Part shown: one piece after another, positions 14,841 to 24,672 of the stretch | How positions within the stretch are numbered: position 1 is the first letter of the stretch | How the letters are laid out: every line of letters begins with the position of its first letter | Assembly: GCF_030812675.1 (NCBI RefSeq) | Contig: NZ_JAUSTE010000007.1 | Span: forward strand, 144,430-208,429 | DNA: 64,000 nucleotides | Origin: Sinomonas atrocyanea | GTDB lineage: Bacteria; Actinomycetota; Actinomycetes; Actinomycetales; Micrococcaceae | Direction of reading: 5' to 3' | The notes under the pieces: generated by a model | What the model saw: the letters and a program-made list of their open reading frames with translations, nothing else | Database searches by the model: none | Told to the model about the DNA's origin: nothing | Translations under genes and position numbers: made by a program

Positions 14841-17805
14841 CTTCAAGGCCGTTGCCGTCTGTGTCAGTAGGCGCCGCGTCGGCCACCGGTTCGGCAACCG
14901 CGGGGCCATGCACCTTCTGGAGAATGGCCTCGAATCCGAAGCGCTCGTGCACCTTCTTCCGGTCCAAACGGCCAAAGTAGTGCTCCTCCAGAAGCGGCAG
15001 AAGTTCGTAGCGCCAGATGCGGCGTAGACCTTCCTCCGTTTCGGCATGGTCGCGCATGAAGTACGAAGGCCCGACCATCAGGTCCCGATCGCTTGACTCG
15101 ATCTCGGCGTTGAGGGCATCCAGAAGCTGGGCTCGAAGCGGGCTCTTCCCATTCGCCTCGAGATACTTGGCCAGCATCCCGCGGATCATGCCGTCTTCGG
15201 GATGCAACTCGACGAAGGCGAACCGGCGACGTATCGCCGCATCGACCATCGCGATGGACCGGTCGGCTGTGTTCATGGTGCCGATGATGAAGAGATTGGG
15301 CGGGAGAGCGAACTTCTCTGCTGGGTTGTACTGGAGGCTGATCGAGTCATTCCGGTACTCGAGCAGGAAGTAAAGCTCCCCGAAGACCTTGGCGAGGTTG
15401 CCGCGGTTCATCTCGTCAATGATCAGGAAGAAGGGCTTGTCGCGGTTTCCCTCGGCGGCTGCTTCCGCTGCAATTCTTCGCAGCGGTCCGGGCTCCAGGG
15501 CAAACCCTACGTGTCCATCATCCGCAGAAGCCGGCCGGTACCCCTCGAAGAAGTCCTCATAGGCGTAGGAGGGGTGGAACTGAACCAAAGTGATATGGCT
15601 GGTATGCTCCTCGCCGGTGAGGTACCTCGCTATCTTTGTGGCGAGAAACGTCTTTCCCGTTCCCGGCGGACCATAGAACACGATCTGATTTCTCGTCTGC
15701 AGGAGATCGATGATCTCCTGCAAGTCTTCACGGGCCACATGCAGGCTTGTTGATAGGTCATCGCTCGCAGCACGGAGGTGAGGCACGACGGCGGTAGGCG
15801 GCTGTGAAGGGTCGCCAGCCTCTCCGGGGCTATCCCCCGGAACCGGTTCGGGCATCAACCGATCGAGTGCTGTCAGGGCGTCGGTGAGGTCGACGACGAC
15901 GCCAGTCTCGTCGAGCAGCTTGGGAAGTGGCGCAGGGAGACCTGAGTTCGGCACGGGACGGTCGACCCACTCGACATCACGCCATAGGCGTGCCTCCTCA
16001 TGCTCGGCATACTCAGCCTCGCCGGTGATGACTCCGAGGTAGAGGCTCTCTTCATGGAGCGTCACCACACGATCGTCTGGCTTCATGAGGGTGAGGAACC
16101 GGTAGTACTCCTGAGCGCGCTGCTTCCGCTCGGCGTAGTCCACGTGGTCGTAGCCCAGATTGACGGCCTCCTGAATGGCTTTGAGGTCGCTCCCGGCAGG
16201 TGGGGAACCGAGGTGCTGGGCGCGGGTGGACACCCTGCCGTTCTGGAGCCAGCCCTCCAGCATATTCAGGCCACCTTGATTCTGGCGCACAAGCCATGCG
16301 CGCCTTCCGGCAGGCTGCTGACCGTTCCATACGTGCAGGTATGGTTCGCTGTACCACTCGGCGCGGGCGCCGTCTCGCGCTGTCAGAGCTTGTTGGATCT
16401 CATGGAGGTCGTTTGCGATGGCCCAGTCATCATCGCCGGATGCTCCTCCGATAAGGCCGTCGAAGGCGTCCCGGATCTTGACGCGATGAGTTCGATTCAC
16501 GATGGGCTCGAAGAACCATGGCGCGGCCATGTACTCAAAGCTGTATCGGATGGCCTGAACATCGTAGGACGGCGTAAGCGTGGCCTGGGACAGCAGTTTG
16601 GGGTCGTTGAGGAGTTCCGCGCCGTTGTAGTCGGCTTCGCGCAACGCGACGATGAGGGTCGCGAGCCAACCAAGATGTTTGTACTGGACCTGGTTGAATC
16701 CTTGGCCTCCGTTGAATGCGCCCTGCGCCGAGAAGCCGTCGTCAATGACGGGGGGAAGGCCGGGCGCCCCTCCGGGAAGCCACGAGAGGACCTCGTTGAC
16801 GCGCCCTCGTTTTGTGGCGGGACGAAGATTGGTCAGCGGTAGCGACTGCAGCGCCACGAGCTCGGCAGCAAGTCGAACAACACCTGCAGCGGCACCGCTG
16901 AGCTGGTCCTTCAGCTTCTCCAGGAAGCTCCTACTGCCGAGATCCTCGCTGAGGATCACCCGATTGTAGATTTCCTGCGCGTTCTCTGCGGTCCATGTCG
17001 GCTCTCCGCCGCCGAAAGGCGACGGATCGAGGAGCAAGCCGGGACGGATGATTGCCTGCGCCGCGGATTCGACGCCCGGGAACGGGCCCGGACGGGTCGG
17101 TGTTGCGGCTGCGAGCGGGTCGGCAGTCACTTTGTCTCCTCGCCAGCTGTGAAATTCAGCGATATCTTGGGCGCTCCAGTTGCTCGGGGGGTCGACATTC
17201 ATGACCGTCCACATGAGCCCCTGCGCGTCGAGGCGGTCTTTCAGGGCGATGCCGTACTGGGGTGCAAGACGAAGGACTTCATCCATCGCTTCAAGCAAGA
17301 GCCCGTAGCGTTCCAACGCCGAGCCGTTTGCTCCACGGTCCGCCCATCCAACAAGCTTCAGGAACTTCTTGACCGCTTGGGCTCGGTAGGGCGGGTATAA
17401 CTCAGGATCTCGCCCGAGGAGGAGGATCGATGCAAATCCAACGACGCCGCCGACCGAGAAGTTTTCTGGGTTCTGCTCTCGGAGGCGCGCGGCAAAATCG
17501 TCGAGGCTGTCGGTGGGGTGATCGCCTCGCCATAACAGGTCGATGATTGGCTTCAAAACCTCGGGCTGGGATCGGCCGAGCTCAACCAGACGCATCATGA
17601 AGTACTGGTTCATGAGGTTCGACGAGGAGATATCCCGACGAAGCCTTTCGAACCAGTCGGGCTCGTCGCGGAGGAAAGCCTCGCGCGTGAACTTGAGGCG
17701 GACGGAGAGTTCAATCTTGTAGTCGTATTCCTCAGCATCGAGCAACGCGCGATCATAGAAGGCAGCGCCAAAGCGAAGGAACTTTGCCCACTGTGGGTCA
17801 GACAT
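14812..17805 (-). CDS. mcrB: McrB-type AAA+ NTPase with long N-terminal region
   Basis: Protein of 997 aa, start ATG 17805, overlapping the methylase stop by 8 bases. The last 350 residues are an McrB AAA+ motor: GPPGTGKTF (Walker A), FFLIIDEMNRGN (Walker B) and MNTADRS, the McrB signature; it translocates and drives McrC cleavage. Upstream, about residues 510-620, lies an EVE/PUA-like segment (RRAWLVRQNQGGLNMLEGWL, PDDRVVTLHEESLYLGVITG) that could read modified bases. The first 500 residues are helical and unassigned, far longer than the recognition domain of E. coli McrB (459 aa in all). Target modification unknown. Confidence 0.85.
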   Translation of the reverse strand: MSDPQWAKFLRFGAAFYDRALLDAEEYDYKIELSVRLKFTREAFLRDEPDWFERLRRDISSSNLMNQYFMMRLVELGRSQPEVLKPIIDLLWRGDHPTDSLDDFAARLREQNPENFSVGGVVGFASILLLGRDPELYPPYRAQAVKKFLKLVGWADRGANGSALERYGLLLEAMDEVLRLAPQYGIALKDRLDAQGLMWTVMNVDPPSNWSAQDIAEFHSWRGDKVTADPLAAATPTRPGPFPGVESAAQAIIRPGLLLDPSPFGGGEPTWTAENAQEIYNRVILSEDLGSRSFLEKLKDQLSGAAAGVVRLAAELVALQSLPLTNLRPATKRGRVNEVLSWLPGGAPGLPPVIDDGFSAQGAFNGGQGFNQVQYKHLGWLATLIVALREADYNGAELLNDPKLLSQATLTPSYDVQAIRYSFEYMAAPWFFEPIVNRTHRVKIRDAFDGLIGGASGDDDWAIANDLHEIQQALTARDGARAEWYSEPYLHVWNGQQPAGRRAWLVRQNQGGLNMLEGWLQNGRVSTRAQHLGSPPAGSDLKAIQEAVNLGYDHVDYAERKQRAQEYYRFLTLMKPDDRVVTLHEESLYLGVITGEAEYAEHEEARLWRDVEWVDRPVPNSGLPAPLPKLLDETGVVVDLTDALTALDRLMPEPVPGDSPGEAGDPSQPPTAVVPHLRAASDDLSTSLHVAREDLQEIIDLLQTRNQIVFYGPPGTGKTFLATKIARYLTGEEHTSHITLVQFHPSYAYEDFFEGYRPASADDGHVGFALEPGPLRRIAAEAAAEGNRDKPFFLIIDEMNRGNLAKVFGELYFLLEYRNDSISLQYNPAEKFALPPNLFIIGTMNTADRSIAMVDAAIRRRFAFVELHPEDGMIRGMLAKYLEANGKSPLRAQLLDALNAEIESSDRDLMVGPSYFMRDHAETEEGLRRIWRYELLPLLEEHYFGRLDRKKVHERFGFEAILQKVHGPAVAEPVADAAPTDTDGNGLEGDQSQPGLS

Positions 17806-20800
17806 TGATATCGTCGCTGACGTTCGACTGGTACGTTTCCTTGTTCTCCCTAGCGGCGGCCATCCGATCGTAGGCATCAACTATGAGATTCAATGTGCGA
17901 AAGTCCCCGTAATCCCTGTCATCCTTGCGCCTAATGATCGGAAACGTCCCCAAAATATACTTAAGCTCATCGCGTTCGATTCCGTAAAGGTGGAAGACTG
18001 TCGCGTCAATTTCAGCACGAATATAGTCCAGCCTAGCCGGGTCGTGGTCCAGTATCCGGTCATCAACACCGAGTTCTGAGCCGATGCTCGCCATGCTCCG
18101 GGAATGTTGGCTCAGTTCGAGAACTCGGGGAGCAAGCCAGCATGCGGTGCTTTGGCCGCCGAAGATTTCTTCCGGCTCCCGCATGCGCTGTCGGGAGATT
18201 ATCGGAATCTGCTCAGCGACTCCTTGAGGAATGGAAGGCTGCGATAGGGAATTGCGCAAACAGTAGTCCACGGCGAAGGAGTTGTACATGGCGGCAAGGC
18301 AGAGGAGGTCCTCGATACTCGGGCCGCTTGTAAGTATCCAACCGTAAGAACATGCCCCGTAGGGAAGCAAGCTCGCAATCATGGTTCGTTCATCGGTGCT
18401 TCTGGCGACCCGCCTAAAGCCCAGTAGCGCGGATGTAGTACCGTGCGATCTTCGCTTCAGTCGTTCTTCAGTTTCATGCTCACTTACCCAATATCTTGGC
18501 ATCGGGTCGTCCTGCGACCCAGGGTCGATTGGTGAGAAGTCGTCATTGCCCGTGCCGTAGAAGCTCGCTGAGTTGTCCCTAAACTGATGTCCCATCTTTC
18601 CTTCGTAGAGCGGGAGCATCTTGTTTGTCTTGCCATTGACCATGCGCTCGAAGACGTTGCCCTTGAGCTCCCAGCCGTCGGCCTCGAGCTCGTCTCTGGT
18701 GTGGAACAGGTGAGAGTCGTTGGACATGTGAAACATGGTTGAGAACGAAACGCCCCACGGGTTGCCGTTCACGGGATCGTTCTCATTGATCAGCACCGGT
18801 ACGCGCCGATAGATGCCGAGCGTGATCTCGGCATCGCGTCGTGTTCGGAAGATCGGCAGCGTTCCCGTGTTCGGGTTGATGAGCTTGATCTCGTCCGGCG
18901 TCAGCTCGAATTCCTTCGCCCCGATGTCGGCCGGATCGTGGAGGAAGAAGGCGAAGGACGCGGCCTCCTCGCGGGTGAGCCGACCGGCCATGGTCAGCAG
19001 ACAGAACTTGAAGCTGCGATGCACACCGTGGAAGATCGGCACTGCGTTCTCGAAGTCATAGAGGGCCGCGATCGTGCTGGTCTCGACGAGGTCCTTGAAG
19101 AAGTACTGCGTCGTCGCGTCGGTCGCGATCCCGGTCGGAACGATGATTCCCGAACGCCCCTTCGGGCCGGTGAGCGATCGGAACAGCTCGGCGAAGACGG
19201 CGTACGTGTTGACGTCACCGCGGCCATTGAGCGGGTAGCGTCCAGAGAGCCGCAACATGAGGCTCAGACCTTCAGCGCGGCGTCGGGCGGTGAGGAACTC
19301 CGTGTGGAGCTCGGGGAAGTCCGTTTCCAGCTTCTTGATGAGTCTGCCGCGCGCTGCCGCGTTCGGTGCCGTCGCGATCTCGGGGTCGCGGGCTGCGAAG
19401 AATTCCTGTTCTTGCAGCTTGACGCGCTCCCACGGGGGATTGCCGAGCAAGCAGGAGAAGCCGCCCGGCCAACCGTCGGCGCCGACGTCGTCGGAGTCTG
19501 GGTCGCCGAACACCTCCGGAAACTCGAGGTGCCAATGGAAGAAGCGGTAGTCGTCGGCGAGTTCACGGACCTTGGCGACGGTTGCTCCGAAGCCGGCCGA
19601 CGCTCCCGCGTCGCCGATCTGCCGGACGATCGACGTTGTTGGAGGCTCCGGCTCATCGTCCCGCAGCGGCCAGACGAACGCGGCCGTCCAGGCGTCGGCG
19701 TGAAGGCGCCGTCGTTCCAGCTCTCCGGAGTGGTCGAAGGCGGCGTATTCGGCTGCCAGCCTACGGGCATCGTCGGCGCTGGACACAGGGCGGAGCAGCC
19801 TGTGGCGCTGCTCGATGAGTCCTTGGACCGTGTGCTCGACGCCCCCTAGACTGAGGACCTCTTGGCCTAGGGAACGGAAGCTCCCGCGGGCCTTGGCCGA
19901 ATTCTCCGCCTTGTTCCGCTTCCGGACAGCCGAAGCGCGCTTTTTGTCATCCCCCTCGAGTTCCTTGAAGGCCTCGTCCGGGACGCCTGCGGCGAGCAGG
20001 GCCGGCGTCGTGCCCATGAGGCTGTTGCCCACCTTGATGCGAGCGTCGAGGAAGCCCAGGGGCTTGCCGGGTTCCATGGCCTCGAGCCAGAGCGAGACTT
20101 TAGCGAGCTCGGCCGCTAGGTCGTTGAGGTCGACTCCGTAGATGCAGCGCTCGACGACGTCGTGCAGCGCGTGCTGGATCGCCTGCGGCGTTGGTTCGTC
20201 TCCCAGTGCTCGGACTTCGGCGAGCCTCCGCGCGATCCGGCGAGCCGCTGCGACGAGGAAGCCCCCGGATCCTGAGGCGGGATCGCACACCGTCAGGGCG
20301 AGGAGGTTGCTCTCCTGTTCCTCGGGGCTGCCCCCACTCGCTACAGCCTGGTCGAGCACCGGGTCCAAGGCGGTGTCGAGGAGCGCAGACACGAGTGACG
20401 GCGGGGTGTAGTAGGAGCCCGTGACCTTGCGGTCGTTGCCGCCGACGCGCTCAACGCCGTAGTCCCGGGCCTCGAGGTCTACGCGGGGAACCAGTTCGAG
20501 GAGGGACTCGTAAACCGAACCGAGCTCCTCGGCACCCAGATGGCGATAATCCACCGGCTGGTAGCGGTTGGAGTCGTCGGCAAACCAGGACAGCTGCCGC
20601 ACGGCCTTCAAGAGGTGCATGTTGGACATCTCGGCAGCGAGCACCAGATCGTCGCCAGGCTGGCCGTCCAGCCGTGGTGCGCGAGAGTCCGGGTCGAAGA
20701 GGCCGCCGAGCGCGGGCACCGCAATGGGAGCCAGGCCGCTGCCGCCGAGCGCGGCGAGCACCAGCCTCTGGGTGCGCCACAGATCGGGGTGGGGGCCGCC

Positions 20801-21814
20801 GTCGCGCGTCCTGGACACCCGACGGAGCCGAGCGGTCGAGAAGTAGTCCGTGTAGCGTTGGCGTGCCTCGGCCGAGGCTTCGGGGTCGAGCAGTGCTCCG
20901 CGGTCCTCCACGACGAAGCAGAACAGCAGACGGTACACGAGGCGGAGGAGCGCTTTGTGGAACTCCCGGTCGGTGAGCTGTCGCGACGTCAGCGCCGCAC
21001 GGAGCCACTCGTTGTCCGGGTGCTGAAGCAGTCCGGTTCCCAGAGTTCCGAGGGCCTTCTCCACTCCGCGGCCCAGCTTCTCGAGGACTCGCGTGCCTTC
21101 CTCGACGGATTCATTGCGCCACGCTTCGAGCCAGCAGTCCGCCGGCGATTGCTCGGGGCCTCCGCGTTTCGCCAGGCGGGACTGGTGGCACACCTGCCAC
21201 ACGAGCTGGAATTCGGAGTAGAGGTCGTTCTCGAAGATCTCCTCGAGATCGAACTCCACGTACGCGGAGCCGGCCAAGGACGTCGAGTCGCGGAGGAGAC
21301 GGAGCCTAAGGCCGTTGCTGAGGATGGCCCACAGGTACTCTTCTTCGCGGTTCAGGAACTCCTGGAGCATGGCCTGCGGGGCGCGGGCGGCGCCTTCGAC
21401 GCCCTTGTTCTTCCGGTCGAGGTCAACCCCTGGCCCGAGCAGGTGGATGGCCACATGCTCCCATCGATGCGACACCGGGTATTGGGCGTCTCCCGTCGCG
21501 AGGCCGCCCGGAGTCGGTTGAACCTGACCGTAGCCGAGCTCCCTCAAGAGCACGAGAAGCCACTTCTGGCGGGCCTCGCCGGTCCCGACGCCGGTCAATC
21601 GCTTCGCATCTCCGTCCCGCCAGGCGCGCCACGCACCACCGAGGTAGCCCCACGAGCGTGAGGCAGCATCACGCAGTGTCTCACTGCCGGCAAGGTTGAA
21701 GCTCGACGGCTTCATGCTCGCTTCGCTGACTTGCCCGGCCTGGATCCTGCCGAGAAGCGACGGGGGGAAGACCCCGCCAGTGACGGTAATAGCCTGGAAC
21801 GCGGCCGTGCTCAT
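17798..21814 (-). CDS. Eco57I/DrmMI-like N6-adenine DNA methyltransferase
   Basis: Protein of 1338 aa, ATG 21814 overlapping the upstream stop (ATGA). The N-terminal 250 residues ([28 protein letters not shown]) match the start of large Eco57I-type methylases. Motif [11 protein letters not shown] lies near 511-520 and the catalytic motif NPPW near 791-794, the signature of N6-adenine methylases. The C-terminal 250-300 residues should be target recognition. I see no nuclease motif, so the partner genes probably cut. DrmMI in class 1 DISARM has this type and neighbours DrmD as here. GC falls from about 72% (line at 19681) to 48-57% across 17880-18480, suggesting the recognition part was swapped in. 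Confidence 0.85.
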   Translation of the reverse strand: MSTAAFQAITVTGGVFPPSLLGRIQAGQVSEASMKPSSFNLAGSETLRDAASRSWGYLGGAWRAWRDGDAKRLTGVGTGEARQKWLLVLLRELGYGQVQPTPGGLATGDAQYPVSHRWEHVAIHLLGPGVDLDRKNKGVEGAARAPQAMLQEFLNREEEYLWAILSNGLRLRLLRDSTSLAGSAYVEFDLEEIFENDLYSEFQLVWQVCHQSRLAKRGGPEQSPADCWLEAWRNESVEEGTRVLEKLGRGVEKALGTLGTGLLQHPDNEWLRAALTSRQLTDREFHKALLRLVYRLLFCFVVEDRGALLDPEASAEARQRYTDYFSTARLRRVSRTRDGGPHPDLWRTQRLVLAALGGSGLAPIAVPALGGLFDPDSRAPRLDGQPGDDLVLAAEMSNMHLLKAVRQLSWFADDSNRYQPVDYRHLGAEELGSVYESLLELVPRVDLEARDYGVERVGGNDRKVTGSYYTPPSLVSALLDTALDPVLDQAVASGGSPEEQESNLLALTVCDPASGSGGFLVAAARRIARRLAEVRALGDEPTPQAIQHALHDVVERCIYGVDLNDLAAELAKVSLWLEAMEPGKPLGFLDARIKVGNSLMGTTPALLAAGVPDEAFKELEGDDKKRASAVRKRNKAENSAKARGSFRSLGQEVLSLGGVEHTVQGLIEQRHRLLRPVSSADDARRLAAEYAAFDHSGELERRRLHADAWTAAFVWPLRDDEPEPPTTSIVRQIGDAGASAGFGATVAKVRELADDYRFFHWHLEFPEVFGDPDSDDVGADGWPGGFSCLLGNPPWERVKLQEQEFFAARDPEIATAPNAAARGRLIKKLETDFPELHTEFLTARRRAEGLSLMLRLSGRYPLNGRGDVNTYAVFAELFRSLTGPKGRSGIIVPTGIATDATTQYFFKDLVETSTIAALYDFENAVPIFHGVHRSFKFCLLTMAGRLTREEAASFAFFLHDPADIGAKEFELTPDEIKLINPNTGTLPIFRTRRDAEITLGIYRRVPVLINENDPVNGNPWGVSFSTMFHMSNDSHLFHTRDELEADGWELKGNVFERMVNGKTNKMLPLYEGKMGHQFRDNSASFYGTGNDDFSPIDPGSQDDPMPRYWVSEHETEERLKRRSHGTTSALLGFRRVARSTDERTMIASLLPYGACSYGWILTSGPSIEDLLCLAAMYNSFAVDYCLRNSLSQPSIPQGVAEQIPIISRQRMREPEEIFGGQSTACWLAPRVLELSQHSRSMASIGSELGVDDRILDHDPARLDYIRAEIDATVFHLYGIERDELKYILGTFPIIRRKDDRDYGDFRTLNLIVDAYDRMAAARENKETYQSNVSDDINV

Positions 21815-24672
21815 TTCGCTCCCTGGTCGGGGGTGTAGAGGTAGACGCCGAGGATGTCGGCGGGAAGGTTCGGCTGGACTTCGAGGCCTCTCACGCCCAA
21901 GCGTCCCGCCCGGGACGTGCCGCGGGCGGCCAAGCGGACTTCGACGTGAGCCTCCCGGATCTCGTCCGCGATCGCCTGGGCCTTCTCGTTCAGGAGCGGC
22001 TCCATCGCTTCGAGGGCTGCGAGGACCTTAGGGACGAGAGCCTTGGCGGTTTCGGAGGGGTTGGCCGTTGGCCGGGCATCCATGAGCGTCTCGATCTCGG
22101 CGTCGTCGAGCCACGTCGGATCCGAGGGTGCGCCGGTGAACGCGAGCAGGCGGGCCTCTTCGGCGATGTCGGTCCGGTCTCCCAGCCGAGCAGGGAGGAT
22201 CAGCTTCGTGCGGAACCGGACGAGAAGCGCCACGGTGGTCTTGGCAACGGCGGACGTGGTGATGATGCCGGCCCGGCGCGCGGGCCGATCCGCGCCAGTG
22301 AGCTTGTCATCGAGCGCCGAGTTCAGCACGTAGGCAGCGAGGGCCGTGACCTTCGGGTCCGTTCTCACAAGCACCCCGGCGCCGCGGGGGGCCGGATAGT
22401 CCGGGACGAACTCAACGGCGTCGCGGCCGCCGAGGGCGTTCTTCACACCGGCCGCAGCGACGCTGAGGCTGGCCTCGAAGCCCTCTTGCTTTGACGTGAG
22501 GTGCGCTCCCGTGTCCTCGAGTGCTGAACGGACGAAGAACGGAATCTCCCGGGGCTCCCCGAGGCTTCGCTGTGCGGCGTCAACGGCTGTCTGGACCTGT
22601 TCGGGGCGGATAGCGTTCTGCGCGTACCGCGCTCGGCTGGCCTTCTCCGCTTCCGCGGTGCTTCGCCATTCGGCGTCGAGCTCCTTGGCCGCGACGTCCA
22701 GCCCGAGGTCCAGCTGGCCCTGCTCAGGATCGTGCCCACGCATGAGGAGGCCCTCGATGAGGGCAGCCATGACCTGATCGCTTCGCGGCGGTACGGGGAC
22801 GCTGACGCCGAGATCCTTGCGGATGCTCTCGTGCTTCCGCAGGAGCACCTGGAGCACGAGACCGTCGATGCCGTTGTCCTCGCCGTAGATCGTAACGGCG
22901 CGGACGGTCTCCGAGAGCTGCCCGAAGCGGTCCACGCGACCTTCGCGCTGCTCATGGCGGGTGGGATTCCATGCGAGGTCATAGTGGACGACGGCCTGGA
23001 ACCCATCCTGCAGGTTGACGCCTTCGGACAGGCAGTCGGTGGCCACGAGGACCTTCTGCGACGAACCGGCCCTCTCTGCGAGTGCCTCGATTCGCGCCGC
23101 CCGCTCCTCCGAGGGGAGCTCGCCGGTCACAACGTCGATGGCGACGCTGCTCTTGAGCTGCGTCCGGAGGAAGTCAACGACGTAGTGGGCAGTGGGGATA
23201 TAGCGGCAGAAGACGATGGGTTGGAAGCCTGCCTGGAGGAGCTCGCGGACGTTCTTCACCAGTGCGGCGAGTTTGGCGTCCGACGCCGGATCGGCGGCGA
23301 GCTTCTCGGCTCGCCGTGCGAGGCTGGCGAGCGTCGAGAGCTCCTTCTTCTCGCCCGAGTCGGCGTCGGGCAGCGCTCCGGGGACGACGTCAAGTCCCTC
23401 CGCGCCATCGTCCTCCATCTGGTCCATGACCCCGGCCATTCCGAGGAGGTCCGCCTCGCCGGCAGTCGAGGCGGTCTCTGCGATGGCACGGGTCCGGAGA
23501 GTAGCGGCAGCTGCGGCCGGGCTCGAGGCCAGAGAGCGGAGCATGGAGAGCGCGGACCACCAGCGGATGCGCTGTTCCCTCTTGCCGCCCGTGCTGTCCT
23601 GGGCTTTGCCGCGGGCGAAGGTCACGACGTCGTCGAAGAGGTCTTTATGCTCTCCCGACAGGTGGTACGGAATCTCCTTCTTGACGCGGTCGCTCGGGAA
23701 CTTCGTGTCTGCCCGCAGGAAGTGCCGTATGTCTGCTCGGCGGCGCTGGACCATGTGCTCGGCAAGGAGGGCGCTGCCTTCCCCGCGGGTCAGGTCGAGG
23801 GTCTTGAGGCGCTCGTCGAGGAGGCTCACGAGATTGCGGAAGGCGTTCTCATTGCCGCTGTGAGGTGTTGCGGTCACCAGCAGCAGGTGGCGGTCTTTGT
23901 CCTTTGCCAGTTCGCGGACGAGCTCGTAGCGCTGCGTGCGTCCTGAACTGCCTCGACCTGACTCATCTGCGGTCACGCCGTGGGCCTCGTCGACGATGAT
24001 CAGGTCGGGCGCGGTGCGGATGAAGTCATGGCGCTTGGACTCGGACTTGATGAAGTCGGTGGACACGATGGTGAACGGGAAGTGCTCGAAGATCGACTTC
24101 CCGTATCCCGCTTCGTTGCTCAGCTTCTTTGCAGTTCCCGGGAGGACGAGAACAGCGTCGATGCTGAATTTTTGAAGCAGCTCCTGACGCCACTGCTCGG
24201 CGAGGCTCGGCGGGCAGAGCACGGTGAGGCGTTCGGCATCGCCCTGGGCGAGCAGCTCGGCCGCGATCAGCCCCGCTTCAACAGTCTTGCCGATGCCGAC
24301 ATCGTCAGCGACGAGGAGACGAACGGTGTCCTGGCGGAGTGCGAGTAGCAGCGGGACAAGCTGGTACGGCCGCGGCGAGACGCTGAGTCCGGCGAGGCTT
24401 CGGAATGGGCCGCCACTTGAGCGGAAGCCGATTCTCAGCGCGTCGCGCAGGAGCCGCGCGCTCCGGTAGTCGCCCAGGTCGTCGGCGGAAGGCAGCCCGA
24501 ACGAGGCGCTCCGTACCTCTTCGACCGCTGGGATGACACCTGCGATATCGTCATCGGTGCCGCCGAGAGGGCGGAGGACTAGAAAGTCGTCAATGCTCTC
24601 GGGCAGGACTACCCACTCCCTGCCTCGGGCGGAGACCAAGGAACCCGGGGCGAAGCCGGTAGTGGTGGTCAT
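21811..24672 (-). CDS. drmD: DrmD-like SNF2/DEAD helicase
   Basis: Protein of 953 aa, ATG 24672 overlapping the upstream stop (ATGA). Helicase lobe 1 holds DDVGIGKTVEAG (near 123-134) and IVDEAHG (near 227). Lobe 2 holds VATDCLSEGVNLQDGF and RHEQREGRVDRFGQ (near 545-595), the SNF2 motifs V-VI. A C-terminal helical domain of about 300 residues follows. The length and the direct adjacency to an Eco57I-type methylase match DrmD of class 1 DISARM, which limits incoming phage DNA; DpdE and other SNF2 defence helicases are the alternatives. Confidence 0.75.
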   Translation of the reverse strand: MTTTTGFAPGSLVSARGREWVVLPESIDDFLVLRPLGGTDDDIAGVIPAVEEVRSASFGLPSADDLGDYRSARLLRDALRIGFRSSGGPFRSLAGLSVSPRPYQLVPLLLALRQDTVRLLVADDVGIGKTVEAGLIAAELLAQGDAERLTVLCPPSLAEQWRQELLQKFSIDAVLVLPGTAKKLSNEAGYGKSIFEHFPFTIVSTDFIKSESKRHDFIRTAPDLIIVDEAHGVTADESGRGSSGRTQRYELVRELAKDKDRHLLLVTATPHSGNENAFRNLVSLLDERLKTLDLTRGEGSALLAEHMVQRRRADIRHFLRADTKFPSDRVKKEIPYHLSGEHKDLFDDVVTFARGKAQDSTGGKREQRIRWWSALSMLRSLASSPAAAAATLRTRAIAETASTAGEADLLGMAGVMDQMEDDGAEGLDVVPGALPDADSGEKKELSTLASLARRAEKLAADPASDAKLAALVKNVRELLQAGFQPIVFCRYIPTAHYVVDFLRTQLKSSVAIDVVTGELPSEERAARIEALAERAGSSQKVLVATDCLSEGVNLQDGFQAVVHYDLAWNPTRHEQREGRVDRFGQLSETVRAVTIYGEDNGIDGLVLQVLLRKHESIRKDLGVSVPVPPRSDQVMAALIEGLLMRGHDPEQGQLDLGLDVAAKELDAEWRSTAEAEKASRARYAQNAIRPEQVQTAVDAAQRSLGEPREIPFFVRSALEDTGAHLTSKQEGFEASLSVAAAGVKNALGGRDAVEFVPDYPAPRGAGVLVRTDPKVTALAAYVLNSALDDKLTGADRPARRAGIITTSAVAKTTVALLVRFRTKLILPARLGDRTDIAEEARLLAFTGAPSDPTWLDDAEIETLMDARPTANPSETAKALVPKVLAALEAMEPLLNEKAQAIADEIREAHVEVRLAARGTSRAGRLGVRGLEVQPNLPADILGVYLYTPDQGAK

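Noticed and set aside
22732..23946. Long open frames opposite the helicase and methylase genes
   Set aside because: High GC keeps antisense frames open; their translations are His/Arg/Gly-rich with no domain, and the minus-strand genes carry clear motifs.
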